In this document: in pieces, positions 47,846-57,245 of the stretch
Numbering within the stretch: the first letter of the stretch is position 1
Layout: each line of letters begins with the position of its first letter
Assembly: GCF_040409955.1 (NCBI RefSeq)
Contig: NZ_CP123384.1
Span: 1,212,501 to 1,276,500, forward strand
DNA length: 64,000 nucleotides
Reading direction: 5' to 3'
DNA from: Salipiger sp. H15
Lineage (GTDB): Bacteria > Pseudomonadota > Alphaproteobacteria > Rhodobacterales > Rhodobacteraceae
Translations under genes and position numbers: made by a program
The notes under the pieces: model-generated
Told to the model about the DNA's origin: nothing
The model's database searches: none
The model's input: only the letters and a program-made list of their open reading frames with translations

Positions 47846-48406
47846 ATGAAAAAACTGGCCTTGGCGATCCTCTATACCGCCGGTGTTGCGCTTGCAAATC
47901 CGGCGCTGGCCGATGTGGAGGCCGCAAGCGCCCTCAGGGAAGGCGAGATGAAGAAGCTTGTCTTCCATGCCGAGCCCAAGCCCGTCGGCACCGCCGGCTT
48001 CGTCGACTTCGACGGCGGCGACAAGGCGCTTTCCGATCTTCAGGGCAAGTGGGCGCTGGTGAATTTCTGGGCCACATGGTGCGCGCCCTGCCGCGAGGAG
48101 ATGCCGGCGCTCTCCGCGCTGCAGGCGGACATGGGCGGTGCGGGCTTCGAGGTGGTGACCATTGCCACCGGGCGCAACCCTCCGCCCGCGATGACCACCT
48201 TCTTCGAGGAGATCGGCGTGGACAACCTGCCGCTCTACCGCGATCCGAAATCCGAGCTCGCGCGGCAGATGGCAGTGCTCGGCCTGCCGGTCACCGTGCT
48301 GATCAACCCCGAGGGGCAGGAGGTCGCGCGGATCACCGGCGACGTGGACTGGTCCTCCGAGAATGCCCGGGCGGTGCTTGCCGCGGCGATCGGCGACGAG
48401 GGCTGA
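47846..48406 (+). CDS. tlpA: TlpA-type thiol:disulfide reductase
   Basis: 186 residues. N-terminal signal ([22 protein letters not shown]), then a TlpA/ResA-like thioredoxin domain with WCAPC at 78-82 and the cis-Pro segment [11 protein letters not shown] periplasmic reductant, probably for cytochrome c or copper-site maturation. Start ATG 47846 behind GGAGGG; the open frame back to 47303 is antisense to argH. In many Rhodobacteraceae tlpA and argH are divergent in the same way. Confidence 0.93.
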   Translation: MKKLALAILYTAGVALANPALADVEAASALREGEMKKLVFHAEPKPVGTAGFVDFDGGDKALSDLQGKWALVNFWATWCAPCREEMPALSALQADMGGAGFEVVTIATGRNPPPAMTTFFEEIGVDNLPLYRDPKSELARQMAVLGLPVTVLINPEGQEVARITGDVDWSSENARAVLAAAIGDEG

Positions 48407-48450
48407 GAGCGGCCCGCCCGGCTTCCGGGATGAAATGACGGCGAAATAAA

Positions 48451-48476
48451 ACAGGGCGGGATATTTCCCGCCCTGT
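48451..48476 (-). terminator. Terminator between tlpA and the 48.6-kb gene
   Basis: ACAGGGCGGG, loop ATATTT, CCCGCCCTGT. On the minus strand it is followed by TTTTATTT, so it mainly ends the gene at 48609; it may also stop tlpA transcripts. Confidence 0.8.
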
Positions 48477-48608
48477 GTCACTGGTTACCACGTGAAGACG
48501 ACTCGTTACGCTACAACTCGCTCAAAGACAGGGTTCGAGCGGCAACCGTTCCGTCACTGCGCAGTCCGTCCGGTTACCGGGAAATTCTCGTAAAAATTCG
48601 TTAAGCGT

Positions 48609-49151
48609 TTATTGAAGTGCCAGCGAAACCCGGTGGACGCGCGAGCGGTCCCCGTTCTGCAGGTCGTGCCGCCAGCTTTCGCGGGGGGCGCCGATCTCGT
48701 CGAGCCTCGTGCCGCCGGTGGCGAGCAGCCCCCCGAGACCCCATTCCTTCCACGACAGACCGGCGTCGGTCTTGCTCGTCTCGCGGATGCGCAGCTCGCG
48801 GCTGCCGTCGGCGTGGACGATCTCGTATTCGCATTCGCCGAGCGTGCGGGTGCAGCTGAACGGCTCGAACCGGGTCACGTCGCCCTGCGCCGAAACGCTC
48901 AGCAGCACCTCGCCGCGGGCATCGGTGTAGTAGCGTCCGGCGTAGAGCGCGTCGCCCGTCGCGCCGTCGTAGAGGTCGAAGCGGTAGAGGCCCTGCACCT
49001 CGCCCCGGGCAAGGTGGCTGACCACGTGGCCCTGGTCATCCTCCATGACGAGCAGCGAGCCGGGCGAGAAACGCGCGGTCTCCATCGCGATGTCGGCATG
49101 CAGCGGCGCGGACGACAGCGCCGCAAGGATGGCAGTGAAAAACAGACGCAT
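48609..49151 (-). CDS. Secreted protein of unknown function
   Basis: 180 residues. Signal peptide MRLFFTAILAALSSAPLHA, then a beta-rich region without a family I recognise. Visible: a possible disulfide pair in SCTRTLGECEYEIV and a C-terminal helix followed by RHDLQNGDRSRVHRVSLALQ. Probably periplasmic. Monocistronic: its own terminator follows at 48451 and 220 bp of non-coding DNA precede it. Codon use is typical of the neighbours. Confidence 0.7.
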   Translation of the reverse strand: MRLFFTAILAALSSAPLHADIAMETARFSPGSLLVMEDDQGHVVSHLARGEVQGLYRFDLYDGATGDALYAGRYYTDARGEVLLSVSAQGDVTRFEPFSCTRTLGECEYEIVHADGSRELRIRETSKTDAGLSWKEWGLGGLLATGGTRLDEIGAPRESWRHDLQNGDRSRVHRVSLALQ

Positions 49152-49258
49152 GGCAGTGCGCTCCCTTTCGTGGGCCCCCCGGCCCGCGATTCAAAGGTGA
49201 CGCCAATTCATGGAATAATCAAATTGATGCCGCATATTCGCCCAGATATGCCCGGCTT

Positions 49259-49275
49259 TTCGCGACAGTCGCGAA
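49259..49275. promoter_or_regulatory. Palindrome upstream of the 48.6-kb gene
   Basis: TTCGCGA, CAG, TCGCGAA. A perfect 7+3+7 palindrome in the 221-bp gap between 49151 and 49373, about 108 bp before the gene. Possible operator; no matching regulator is known. Confidence 0.3.
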
Positions 49276-49372
49276 TTGGAAATCGGGACTGTTTCCGAAG
49301 CCATCGGGAATCCGCCGCGAATCGAATTTCCGGCCCGCAAAGGCGTGCCACGAAATCGACACGTTGTCCCGC

Positions 49373-50341
49373 TCAGCGGCAGTAGCTGCCGGAACGGTAG
49401 CGGGCGGTGTCGAGGTGCAGGTGGTCCTTGTGGAAGGAGTCGGACTCGGGGCCGAGCACCGTGCCGAAGGGTCCGCAGGCGCCGCTGTGAAGCTTGCGCA
49501 GGATGCGGCCGTCGGAGCCCGAGCCCCAGTCCTTCAGCACCGAGATCTCGCTGCCGTCCTTCAGGCCGATGGCGGCGATGTCGATGGCGCGGCCGCGGCC
49601 GTGCTCGCTGATCTTGGCGCCGGCCTGGTTGTTGCGCCCGCGGCAGGCGTAGCTTCCGGCCACGCGCAGGCTGGCCACGCCGCCGCCGGTCGCGCCGACC
49701 GCGGGGACCACGGTCTTGTCGACCCAGGACTTGAGCGCGCGGGCGGTGGTGCAGTCGATCGTCGCGCGCGTGCTGAGCGCGAGGCCGGAGACCGAGCGCA
49801 GCTTGATCGCGTCGTCGAGCCCGCAGCCCGAGACGCGCCCGGGCACGCTGCCGATCACCGTGCCCTGCAGGTCGGGGTCGCCGCAGACGGCGCCGCGGGT
49901 GCGCTCGCGGCGGATGGCGAGCGCCTTCTCGACCACGTCGCGGCTGCGCGGGCTCGGGCGGAGCGACATCGGGATGGCAAGCGGCGAGCGGGCGGCGAAG
50001 GCGAGCCGCATGGCGATGTCGCGGGCGGCCCGTTCGGGGACGAAGGCCGGGACGTCGGCGGGCGGCTCCTGCGCCCCGGTGTCTCCGAGCGTCGCCTCGA
50101 GCGCGCCCGGGCGCGCCTTCGGCCGCTCGAGCGTGCCGCTTTCCGCCGCGGTGACGGGCGGGGTCGCGGAGGCGGGGGCCTCGGTCGTGGATGTGTCGGG
50201 GGCGGAGGTCTCGGCGGTGGAAGCGCCAGCGCCTTCGCGCGCCACGGGGCGCAGCGAGGCATCCGGCGCGGTTTCGGGCGCGGCGGCCAGCGACGATGCC
50301 AGAAGCATCGTTGCCACCAGTGCCGCTGCCCGAGAGATCAT
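49373..50341 (-). CDS. Extensin-like C-terminal domain protein (PF06904)
   Basis: 322 residues. Signal peptide (VATMLLASSLAAA), a Pro/Ala/Thr-rich linker (about 25-110), then the extensin-like domain: VCGDPDLQGTVIGSV, ATIDCTTARALKSWV, VAGSYACRGRNNQAGAKISEHGRGRAIDIAA and the HKDHLHLDTA motif. The GRAIDI...HLHLD pattern matches DD/LD-carboxypeptidase-like metal sites, so a cell-wall role is likely. The last residues are GSYCR. Start overlaps tyrA stop (ATGA). Coupling to aromatic and histidine biosynthetic genes is curious but known in related genomes. Confidence 0.85.
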   Translation of the reverse strand: MISRAAALVATMLLASSLAAAPETAPDASLRPVAREGAGASTAETSAPDTSTTEAPASATPPVTAAESGTLERPKARPGALEATLGDTGAQEPPADVPAFVPERAARDIAMRLAFAARSPLAIPMSLRPSPRSRDVVEKALAIRRERTRGAVCGDPDLQGTVIGSVPGRVSGCGLDDAIKLRSVSGLALSTRATIDCTTARALKSWVDKTVVPAVGATGGGVASLRVAGSYACRGRNNQAGAKISEHGRGRAIDIAAIGLKDGSEISVLKDWGSGSDGRILRKLHSGACGPFGTVLGPESDSFHKDHLHLDTARYRSGSYCR

Positions 50342-51261
50342 TTTTCCACCTTCACCCGTCCGAAATCCGGTGCATCCGTATCCTGCCCGGCCTGCACGAT
50401 GCCGCGCCGAATTTCTCGCGTCCGGGTGAAGTAGTCAAAGAGCAATTGCCCGTCGCCCGTCCGGATGGCACGTTGCAGCGCAAAGAGCTCTTCGGTGAAA
50501 CGCCCGAGGATCTCAAGCGTCGCCTGCTTGTTGGTCATGAAGACGTCGCGCCACATGGTCGGATCCGAGGCCGCGATACGGGTGAAGTCGCGGAAACCGG
50601 CGGCGGAGAACTTGATCACTTCCTGGTCCGACACGCGGCGCAGGTCGTCGGCGACCCCCACCATCGTGTAGGCGATGAGGTGCGGCACGTGGCTCACCAC
50701 CGCGCAGACGAGGTCGTGGTGTTCGACCTCCATCTGCTCGGTCCGCGCGCCGAGCGCCTGCCAGAAGGCCTCGAGCCGCGCGGTCGCCTCTTCCGACGCG
50801 CCGTCCGGCACGATCAGGCACCAGCGATTGTCATAAAGCGAGGCGAAGCCCGCGTCGGGGCCGGAATGCTCGGTGCCCGCCATCGGGTGGGCGGGGACGA
50901 AATCCACCCCCTCGGGCAGGTGCGGGCGCACCGCCTCGATGACTTCCTTCTTCACCGAGCCCACGTCGGTCACGGTGCAGCCGGGCTTGAGGAAGGGGGC
51001 AATGGTCTCGGCGATCGGGCCCATGGCGCCCACCGGTACGGCAAGGATCACCAGGTCGGCATCCTTCACCGCCTCCTCGGCACTGTCCACGATCTCGTGG
51101 CAGAGGCCGAGGCGCTTCGCGGTCTCGCGCGTCTCTGCCGAGCGCGCGTAGCCGGTCACGTGGGCCTCCATGCCCGCGCGCTTCATCGCCCAGAAGATCG
51201 ACGAGGCGATGAGGCCGAGGCCGATCAGCGCGACGCGCTGGTAGCTCTGCGTCTCGCTCAT
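50338..51261 (-). CDS. tyrA: Prephenate/arogenate dehydrogenase
   Basis: 307 residues from ATG 51261. NAD(P)-binding Rossmann motif GLGLIASSI (about residues 13-21), [15 protein letters not shown] and the [17 protein letters not shown] active-site His block. It converts prephenate or arogenate to a tyrosine precursor; the TyrC-like form in this group usually takes both. Coupled to hisC (overlap ATGA). HisC-type transaminases often also aminate 4-hydroxyphenylpyruvate or prephenate, which explains the pairing. Confidence 0.93.
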   Translation of the reverse strand: MSETQSYQRVALIGLGLIASSIFWAMKRAGMEAHVTGYARSAETRETAKRLGLCHEIVDSAEEAVKDADLVILAVPVGAMGPIAETIAPFLKPGCTVTDVGSVKKEVIEAVRPHLPEGVDFVPAHPMAGTEHSGPDAGFASLYDNRWCLIVPDGASEEATARLEAFWQALGARTEQMEVEHHDLVCAVVSHVPHLIAYTMVGVADDLRRVSDQEVIKFSAAGFRDFTRIAASDPTMWRDVFMTNKQATLEILGRFTEELFALQRAIRTGDGQLLFDYFTRTREIRRGIVQAGQDTDAPDFGRVKVEK

Positions 51262-52343
51262 CGTGCGCCGGCCTTGAACTGCCCCACCAGATGCGCGACG
51301 CGGCGGCACGAGGCCTCGTCGCCGACGGTGATGCGCAGCGCGTGCGGCAGGCCGTAGCCGGTGGTGCGGCGCACGATCACGCCCTGCGACTGGAGGAAGG
51401 CATCACAGGCCTCGGCCTCGGCCTGCGAGCCGAAGCGGGCGAGGATGAAGTTCGCGGTCGAGGCATCCGACGACACGCCATGCTCGGCCAGCGCCTCGCC
51501 CAGCCAGGCGCGCATCCGGGCGTTCTCGGTGCGGCATTTCTCGACATAGGCGGTGTCGCGGATCGAGGCCTCGGCGGCGACCAGCGTCAGGCCGGCCACG
51601 TTGAACGGGCCGCGCACGCGGTTCAGCACGTCGACGATCTGCTGCGGGCCGTAGCCCCAGCCGATGCGCATCCCGCCCAGCCCGTAGAGCTTCGAGAAGG
51701 TGCGCGTCATGAAGACGTTGGGCCGGTCGGTGGCAAGCTTGGCGCCGCCGTCGTAGCCCTCGACATATTCAGCGTAGGCGCTGTCGATCACCAGCATGGC
51801 GGTCTCGGGAATGCCGTTCGCCAGCCGCTCGAGCTCGGCGAGGCCGATCATCGTGCCGGTCGGGTTGGCGGGGTTGGCAACGAAGATCAGCCGGGTGCGC
51901 TCGGTGCAGGCGGCGAGGATGTTGTCGACGCTGACCACGCGGTCCTGCTCGGCCACCTCGATCGGGGTCGCGCCCGCGGCCATGGCCGAGATCTTGTGCA
52001 TGGCAAAGCCGTGCTCGGTGTGGATCACCTCGGTGCCCGGCCCGGCATAGGCCTGGCAGAGGAAGGCGATGATCTCGTCCGAGCCCGCGCCGCAGATGAT
52101 GCGCTGCGGGTCGAGCCCCCAGACATCGCCGATCGCCTGGCGCAGTTCGGTATGATCCGAGGAAGGATAGCGATGCATTTCCTGCACCACGCGCCGCACC
52201 GCTTCCTGCGCCGCCGGGGACGGGCCGAAGGGGTTCTCGTTCGAGCTGAGCTTGATGACGTTCGAGACGCCCGCCACATGCGACGAGCCGCCGACGTAGA
52301 GCTCGATGTCCATGATGCCGGGTTGCGGTTCGATGCCAGCCAT
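51258..52343 (-). CDS. hisC: Histidinol-phosphate/aromatic aminotransferase
   Basis: 361 residues, fold-type I PLP transaminase. HisC marks: [23 protein letters not shown] (PLP N), and the Schiff-base Lys in [19 protein letters not shown]. It transaminates histidinol phosphate with glutamate, and probably aromatic 2-oxoacids because it sits before tyrA. Start ATG 52343 follows GAGGAAAG. The longer open frame to 52766 overlaps pncB and is rejected. Confidence 0.94.
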   Translation of the reverse strand: MAGIEPQPGIMDIELYVGGSSHVAGVSNVIKLSSNENPFGPSPAAQEAVRRVVQEMHRYPSSDHTELRQAIGDVWGLDPQRIICGAGSDEIIAFLCQAYAGPGTEVIHTEHGFAMHKISAMAAGATPIEVAEQDRVVSVDNILAACTERTRLIFVANPANPTGTMIGLAELERLANGIPETAMLVIDSAYAEYVEGYDGGAKLATDRPNVFMTRTFSKLYGLGGMRIGWGYGPQQIVDVLNRVRGPFNVAGLTLVAAEASIRDTAYVEKCRTENARMRAWLGEALAEHGVSSDASTANFILARFGSQAEAEACDAFLQSQGVIVRRTTGYGLPHALRITVGDEASCRRVAHLVGQFKAGAR

Positions 52344-52429
52344 TGTGCGGTCTTTCCTCAGGTAAGAGTGCCGCGCCGTCATAGCGCGACGCCGCGGCAC
52401 ATGCCAGACTTGGAAGGGGAGGGGCGCGA

Positions 52430-53719
52430 TCAGACCACGACGTCGCGGCGCTGCTGCTCGCCGACCTCGAAGACGCGCTTGTAGCGGGCGATCTCGTCCT
52501 CGGGGCCCATGGCCTTGTTGGGGTTGTCCGAGAGCTTCACCGTCGGCCGGCCGTTGGCGCTGACCGCCTTGCAGACGAGGCTGAAGGGCGCCAGCCGGTC
52601 GTCGGGCGCAAGCCCGCGGAAGTCGTTGGTCAGCAGCGTGCCCCAGCCGAAGGACACCCGCACCCGGCCCGAGAACTTGTGGTAGAGTTCGAGGATCTTC
52701 TCCTCGTCGAGCCCGTCCGAGAAGATCACCAGCTTCTCGCGCGGGTCCTCGCCGCGCTCCTGCCACCAGCGGATGGCGATCTCGGCCCCGGTCTCGGGAT
52801 CGCCGCTGTCGATGCGGATGCCGGTCCAGCCGGCCAGCCAGTCGGGCGCGTTCCGCAGGAACCCCTCGGTGCCGTAGGTGTCGGGCAGGATCATCCGCAG
52901 GTTGCCCTCGTGCTCGCGGTGCCAGTCGGCGAGCACGTCGTAGGGCGCGCGGGCCAGCGCCGCGTCATCCTCGGCCAGTGCGGCATAGACCATCGGCAGC
53001 TCGTGGGCGTTGGTGCCGATCGCTTCCAGGTCGCGGTTCTTGGCGATGAGGCAGTTCGAGGTGCCGGTGAAGCCCGCGCCCAGCCCCTCGATCATCGCCT
53101 GCACGCACCAGTCCTGCCACAGGAAGCTGTGGCGGCGGCGGGTTCCGAAATCGGCGATCTTGATGCCCGGCTCCTGCCGCAGCCGCTCGATCTTCTCCCA
53201 GAGCTTGGTCGCGGCGCGGGCGTAGAGCACCTGCAGCTCGAACTTGCCCATGTGGTTGAGCACGGCGCGGCCGCGCAGTTCCATCAGCACCGCGAGCGCG
53301 GGGATCTCCCAGAGCATGACCTCGGGCCAGCTGCCCTCGAAGGTCAGCTCGTACTGGTCGCCGACGCGCTCGAGGAAATAGGGCGGCAGGCGCAGCTTCT
53401 CGAACCATTCCATGAAATCCGGGCGGAACATCTGGCGCTTGCCGTAGAAGGTGTTGCCGCGCAGCCATGTGCTTTCCCCGCGCGACAGGCTGAGCGAGCG
53501 GATGTGGTCGAGCTGCTCGCGCAATTCGCCCTCGTCGATCAGCTTGGCCAGCGGCACGTTGCTCGAGCGGTTGATCAGGCTGAAGGTCACCTGCGTGTCG
53601 CGCCGGTTGTGGTAGACCGACTGGCACATCAGCAGCTTGTAGAAATCGGTGTCGATCAGCGACCGGACGATCGGGTCGATCTTCCAGCGATGGTTCCAGA
53701 CTCGGGTTGCGATTTCCAC
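52430..53719 (-). CDS. pncB: Nicotinate phosphoribosyltransferase
   Basis: 429 residues. It links nicotinate to PRPP to make NaMN in the Preiss-Handler NAD route. Family marks: [31 protein letters not shown], the [11 protein letters not shown] and [14 protein letters not shown] blocks, and [13 protein letters not shown]. The start is a GTG: GAGGAG lies 8 bp before GTG 53719, whereas the earlier GTG at 53728 would touch the ribosome site, so 53719 is chosen. pncA follows upstream on the same strand, giving a nicotinamide-to-NaMN pair. Confidence 0.95.
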   Translation of the reverse strand: MEIATRVWNHRWKIDPIVRSLIDTDFYKLLMCQSVYHNRRDTQVTFSLINRSSNVPLAKLIDEGELREQLDHIRSLSLSRGESTWLRGNTFYGKRQMFRPDFMEWFEKLRLPPYFLERVGDQYELTFEGSWPEVMLWEIPALAVLMELRGRAVLNHMGKFELQVLYARAATKLWEKIERLRQEPGIKIADFGTRRRHSFLWQDWCVQAMIEGLGAGFTGTSNCLIAKNRDLEAIGTNAHELPMVYAALAEDDAALARAPYDVLADWHREHEGNLRMILPDTYGTEGFLRNAPDWLAGWTGIRIDSGDPETGAEIAIRWWQERGEDPREKLVIFSDGLDEEKILELYHKFSGRVRVSFGWGTLLTNDFRGLAPDDRLAPFSLVCKAVSANGRPTVKLSDNPNKAMGPEDEIARYKRVFEVGEQQRRDVVV

Positions 53720-53838
53720 GGCGCACACTCCTCACGGGCAGTCGGAGCCCCTGTTACGCGAATGTGACAGGAAGGGCCAAGCGCTTTCTGCCGTTCAGGC
53801 AACGGCTTGAGGGGCGGATTGTTCCTTTCGCAGGCGGC

Positions 53839-54441
53839 TCAGGCGGCGTGCGACAGCGTCACGCCCGCCCCCTGCATCCCCGCGCGGGCGGCCGCGAGCG
53901 AGCCCTGCAGGTCGATCGCGCGGCAGAGGTCCTCGCGCACGGTGACGGCAAAGCCGAGCCGCGCCGCGTCGAGTGCCGAGTAGTTGACGCAGAAATCCGT
54001 CGCGAGCCCGACGAGGGTCAGCCGCTCGATCCCGCGCGTGTGCAGGTAGCCCTCGAGCCCAGTGGGCGTGCGGCGGTCGTTCTCGAAAAAGGCGGAATAG
54101 CTGTCGATCGCCGGGTTGAAGCCCTTGCGGATCATGAGATCGGCGCAGTCGGTGTTCAGCGCCGGGTGAAAGGCGGCGCCCGCGCTGCCGATCACGCAAT
54201 GGTCGGGCCAGAGCACCTGCGGGCCGTAGGGCATCTCGGTCAGCTCGTAGGGCGCCTTGCCGGCATGCGCGCTGGCAAAGGAGGAATGCCCCGCCGGGTG
54301 CCAGTCCTGCGTCAGGATCACCGCGTCGAAGCCGGCCATCAGCGCGTTGATCGGGGCGACGATCTCGTCCCCGCCGGGCACGGCAAGCGCGCCGCCGGGG
54401 CAGAAATCGGTCTGGACGTCGATGACGATGAGCGCGTGCAT
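53839..54441 (-). CDS. pncA: Nicotinamidase/pyrazinamidase
   Basis: 200 residues, cysteine hydrolase fold. It deamidates nicotinamide to nicotinate for PncB. Catalytic Asp8 ([13 protein letters not shown]), Lys in LMIRKGFN and Cys151 ([19 protein letters not shown]), and the metal-binding [11 protein letters not shown] are intact. Full length. Encoded 120 bp before pncB in the same direction. Confidence 0.96.
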   Translation of the reverse strand: MHALIVIDVQTDFCPGGALAVPGGDEIVAPINALMAGFDAVILTQDWHPAGHSSFASAHAGKAPYELTEMPYGPQVLWPDHCVIGSAGAAFHPALNTDCADLMIRKGFNPAIDSYSAFFENDRRTPTGLEGYLHTRGIERLTLVGLATDFCVNYSALDAARLGFAVTVREDLCRAIDLQGSLAAARAGMQGAGVTLSHAA

Positions 54442-54563
54442 GGCCTGAACTCCGGAGAACCGCGTTACCTTTCCAGAGGCTTACGCGTCGCGCCGCGGGC
54501 CCGTCAATGCTGCGGCAATCCGGTCGCTTGCCCGACTCGGACCTTGGGCGTAAACGCGCCCGC

Positions 54564-55487
54564 ATGTTCACAGTCTGCGCCCTCTACCACTTCACCCGTT
54601 TCGACGATCCCGCCGCCCTGCGCGGCCCGCTTCTGGACCTGTGCCTCGCGCAGGCCGTCACCGGCACGCTGCTGCTCGCTGGCGAGGGGATCAACGGCAC
54701 CATCGCCGGCCCGCGTGCCGGGATCGACGCGGTGCTCGCGCATCTGCGGGCGCTGCCCGGCTGCGCCGATCTGGAATGGAAATTCTCCGAGGCTTCCGAG
54801 CGCCCCTTCGCCCGCATGAAGGTACGGCTGAAGAAGGAGATCGTCACCATGGGCCAGCCCGGCGTCGATCCGCGCGCGCGCGTCGGCCATTACGTCGCGC
54901 CCGCCGACTGGAACGCGCTGATCCGCTCGCCCGACGTGGCGGTGATCGACACGCGCAACGATTACGAGATCGCCATCGGCACCTTCGAGGGCGCGGTCGA
55001 TCCGCAGACCGCCTCGTTCCGCGAGTTCCCCGAGTGGTGGGAGCAGAACAAGGAGCGCTTCCACAACAAGCGCATCGCCATGTTCTGCACCGGCGGCATC
55101 CGCTGCGAGAAATCGACGAACTACCTGCTGAGCCAGGGGGTCGAGGACGTCTACCACCTCAAGGGCGGCATCCTGAAATACCTCGAGGAGGTCCCTGAGG
55201 AAGAGAGCAGCTGGCAGGGCAGTTGCTTCGTCTTCGACGGGCGCGTCTCGGTCGAACACGGGCTGCGCGAGGGGCCGCACGAGCTTTGCCACGCCTGCCG
55301 CCGCCCGATCCTGCCCGAGGACCGCGCCCGCCCCGACTTCGAGGAGGGCGTCTCCTGCCATCACTGCATCGCCGAGACCTCGGACGAGGACAAGGCGCGG
55401 TTCCGCGAGCGGCAGAAGCAGATCGCGCTCTCCCGGTCGCGCGGCGAGCGGCACCTGCACGCCGACACGCCGGGCGAGGGGCTCTGA
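54564..55487 (+). CDS. trhO: tRNA uridine-34 hydroxylase (oxygen-dependent)
   Basis: 307 residues. TrhO (YceA) adds the 5-hydroxyl to U34 of tRNA. N-terminal UPF0176 domain ([21 protein letters not shown]) and a rhodanese domain with the catalytic Cys175-type loop in [12 protein letters not shown]. The C-terminal CHACRRPI and CHHCIAE pairs look like a zinc site. Start ATG 54564; the frame back to 54507 is open but starts in the divergent region. Confidence 0.95.
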   Translation: MFTVCALYHFTRFDDPAALRGPLLDLCLAQAVTGTLLLAGEGINGTIAGPRAGIDAVLAHLRALPGCADLEWKFSEASERPFARMKVRLKKEIVTMGQPGVDPRARVGHYVAPADWNALIRSPDVAVIDTRNDYEIAIGTFEGAVDPQTASFREFPEWWEQNKERFHNKRIAMFCTGGIRCEKSTNYLLSQGVEDVYHLKGGILKYLEEVPEEESSWQGSCFVFDGRVSVEHGLREGPHELCHACRRPILPEDRARPDFEEGVSCHHCIAETSDEDKARFRERQKQIALSRSRGERHLHADTPGEGL

Positions 55488-55530
55488 CCCTTTCCGGCGC
55501 GTCCCGGTTGTTTCCCGGTTTGACATGAAG

Positions 55531-55567
55531 ACCTCCCGCGGCACCCGCCTGCGGGAGGTTTCGTTTC
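55531..55567 (+). terminator. trhO terminator
   Basis: ACCTCCCGC (55531-55539) and GCGGGAGGT (55551-55559) followed by TTCGTTT. An intrinsic terminator shared with the convergent fliP. Confidence 0.8.
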
Positions 55568-55583
55568 CGGGGACCCGCGCCGC

Positions 55584-56321
55584 TCAGAAATAGCTCCGCA
55601 CCAGCGCACCCGAGAGCAGCGACCAGCCGTCGGCGATGACGAAGAAGGCGAGCTTGAAGGGCAGCGAGACGATCGCCGGCGGCACCATCATCATCCCCAT
55701 GGACATCAGCACCGCCGCGACCACGAGGTCGATGATCAGGAAGGGCAGGAAGATCAGGAAGCCCACCTGGAAGGCGCGGGCGATCTCCGAGAGCATGAAG
55801 CTGGGGATGAGCAGCGAGAGCGGCGCCTCGGGGGCGAGCGCGGTTCCCCCGGTTCCGGGCCGCAGCTCGGACATGGTCTCGAAGGTGGCCGGATCGCAGC
55901 GCCCGGCCATGAAAGCGCGGAACGGGGCGATGGTCCGCTCGGTCGCCTCCACCAGCTCGATCCGCTCGTCTAGCAGCGGCGCGATCCCCTGAGTCCACGC
56001 TTCGGTGAAGGTCGGCTCCATCACGAAGAAGGTGAGGAAAAGCGCAAGGCTGACGATCAACATGTTCGGCGGCGACTGCTGCAATCCCAGCGCCTGGCGC
56101 AGGATCGCCAGCACGGTCACGATGAAGGGAAAGCAGGTCACCATGACCGCGATGCCCGGCGCGAGGCTGAGCAGGGTGATCAGCGCGATGAGCTGCAGGC
56201 TGACCGCGGTGACCGAGCCGCTCTCGCCGAGGTCGACCGAGATCTGCTGCGCCGCCGCAATGCCGGAAAGCAGCAGGAGCAGCGGCGGGGCCAGTGCAGC
56301 GGCGAGGAGAAGGCGGCGCAT
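55584..56321 (-). CDS. fliP: Flagellar export gate protein FliP
   Basis: 245 residues. Signal peptide, then four helices. Core of the flagellar type III export gate: VMVTCFPFIVTVLAILRQALGLQQSPPNMLIVSLALFLTFFV near residue 60 and LLIPSFMLSEIARAFQVGFLIFLPFLIIDLVVAAVLMSMGMMMVPP near 165, both family signatures. Last gene of fliF-fliH-fliN-fliP on the minus strand; 2 bp after fliN. Confidence 0.97.
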   Translation of the reverse strand: MRRLLLAAALAPPLLLLLSGIAAAQQISVDLGESGSVTAVSLQLIALITLLSLAPGIAVMVTCFPFIVTVLAILRQALGLQQSPPNMLIVSLALFLTFFVMEPTFTEAWTQGIAPLLDERIELVEATERTIAPFRAFMAGRCDPATFETMSELRPGTGGTALAPEAPLSLLIPSFMLSEIARAFQVGFLIFLPFLIIDLVVAAVLMSMGMMMVPPAIVSLPFKLAFFVIADGWSLLSGALVRSYF

Positions 56322-56323
56322 GG

Positions 56324-56647
56324 TCAGCCCGGGCTCTGGATGTCCATCACCTCGAGCAGGCGCACCGCGAGTTGCGCATTCTCGCCCTCGCCGGTGACCT
56401 CGAGCGCGCCGGTGCCGATCAGCTTGTCCCCGACGAAGAGCTCGACCGGGTCCTCGAGCCGGCGGTCGAGGGTCAGTACCGAGCCTTCGCCCAGGGTGAG
56501 CAACTCGCGCACCAGCGGGCGGGCGCGGCCGACCGACACGGTGATCTCGATCGGGACCGAGGTGAAGGCCGCCCCCGGGCTTCGTCCTCCGCGTCCCGCC
56601 CCGCCTTCACCGGGCAAGGCGCCGGGGCCTTCCGCAATCTCATCCAT
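56324..56647 (-). CDS. fliN: Flagellar motor switch protein FliN
   Basis: 107 residues. The C-terminal SpoA/FliN domain (TSVPIEITVSVGRARPLVRELLTLGEGSVLTLDR...DPVELFVGDKLIGTGALEV) is complete. FliN forms the C-ring with FliM and FliG and takes part in switching. The N-terminal 35 residues are acidic and Gly-rich. Start ATG 56647 behind GGAGG; it overlaps fliH by 8 bp. Confidence 0.95.
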   Translation of the reverse strand: MDEIAEGPGALPGEGGAGRGGRSPGAAFTSVPIEITVSVGRARPLVRELLTLGEGSVLTLDRRLEDPVELFVGDKLIGTGALEVTGEGENAQLAVRLLEVMDIQSPG

Positions 56648-57245
56648 GCGCCGCGTTCCTCCGATTGTCATGGGCAAACCCCTCGACCGCGCGGCTCACC
56701 TCCTGCAGGAGGCCGCTGAGGTCGATCTGCCGTTCCGTCTCGCCGAAGCGCAGGTCGGCCTGCCCCTCGGCCAGGGTCTCGTCCTCCTCGAGCCGCAGCG
56801 GGAAGCCGAAATCCCGGGCGAGCAGCGGCGCGACCTGCGCCGCGGTGCCGGGGGCGACCGCGATCACCACCTCGCGCCGCGCGATCTCCTCGGCCATCTG
56901 CGCGAGCTGCTCGCTCAGGTGCAGTCCCAGCGTCTCGTGCAGCAGGCCGGGAAGCAGGGCGCGCAGCATCTCTTCGAGCAGCGGCGTCACCCCGTCAAGC
57001 ACCTGCCGGTAGGCCTCGTTGTAGGTGAAGGAGAGGTCCTGCAGGTTCTGCGCGAAGTCGCTGGAAATGCGGCCGGTCTCCTCGGACTGCGCCTTGATCG
57101 CGTCGTCCCAGCCGGCGCGGTAGCCGGTGTCGAAGGACTCGAGCTTCGCGGTCTCGACCTCGGCCTCGCCCGGCGCGTCGCGGGAGGAGGCCATCCCCGC
57201 GGCCGGGGTGGAAAAATCCTCGAAGTAGCTGCGCAGGTCGCTCAC
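56640..57245 (-). CDS. fliH: Flagellar assembly protein FliH
   Basis: 201 residues, low sequence similarity but right size and place. FliH binds and holds back the FliI ATPase and delivers it to the export gate. The N-terminal part is acidic, with a heptad-like helix (about 40-90), and the C-terminal V/A-ATPase-E-like domain ends in QIDLSGLLQEVSRAVEGF. It overlaps fliF (ATGA) and fliN. No fliI lies in the window. Confidence 0.8.
   Translation of the reverse strand: MSDLRSYFEDFSTPAAGMASSRDAPGEAEVETAKLESFDTGYRAGWDDAIKAQSEETGRISSDFAQNLQDLSFTYNEAYRQVLDGVTPLLEEMLRALLPGLLHETLGLHLSEQLAQMAEEIARREVVIAVAPGTAAQVAPLLARDFGFPLRLEEDETLAEGQADLRFGETERQIDLSGLLQEVSRAVEGFAHDNRRNAAHG

Noticed and set aside
53720..53728. 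Upstream GTG start for pncB
   Set aside because: It would touch the GAGGA ribosome site; GTG 53719 has correct spacing.
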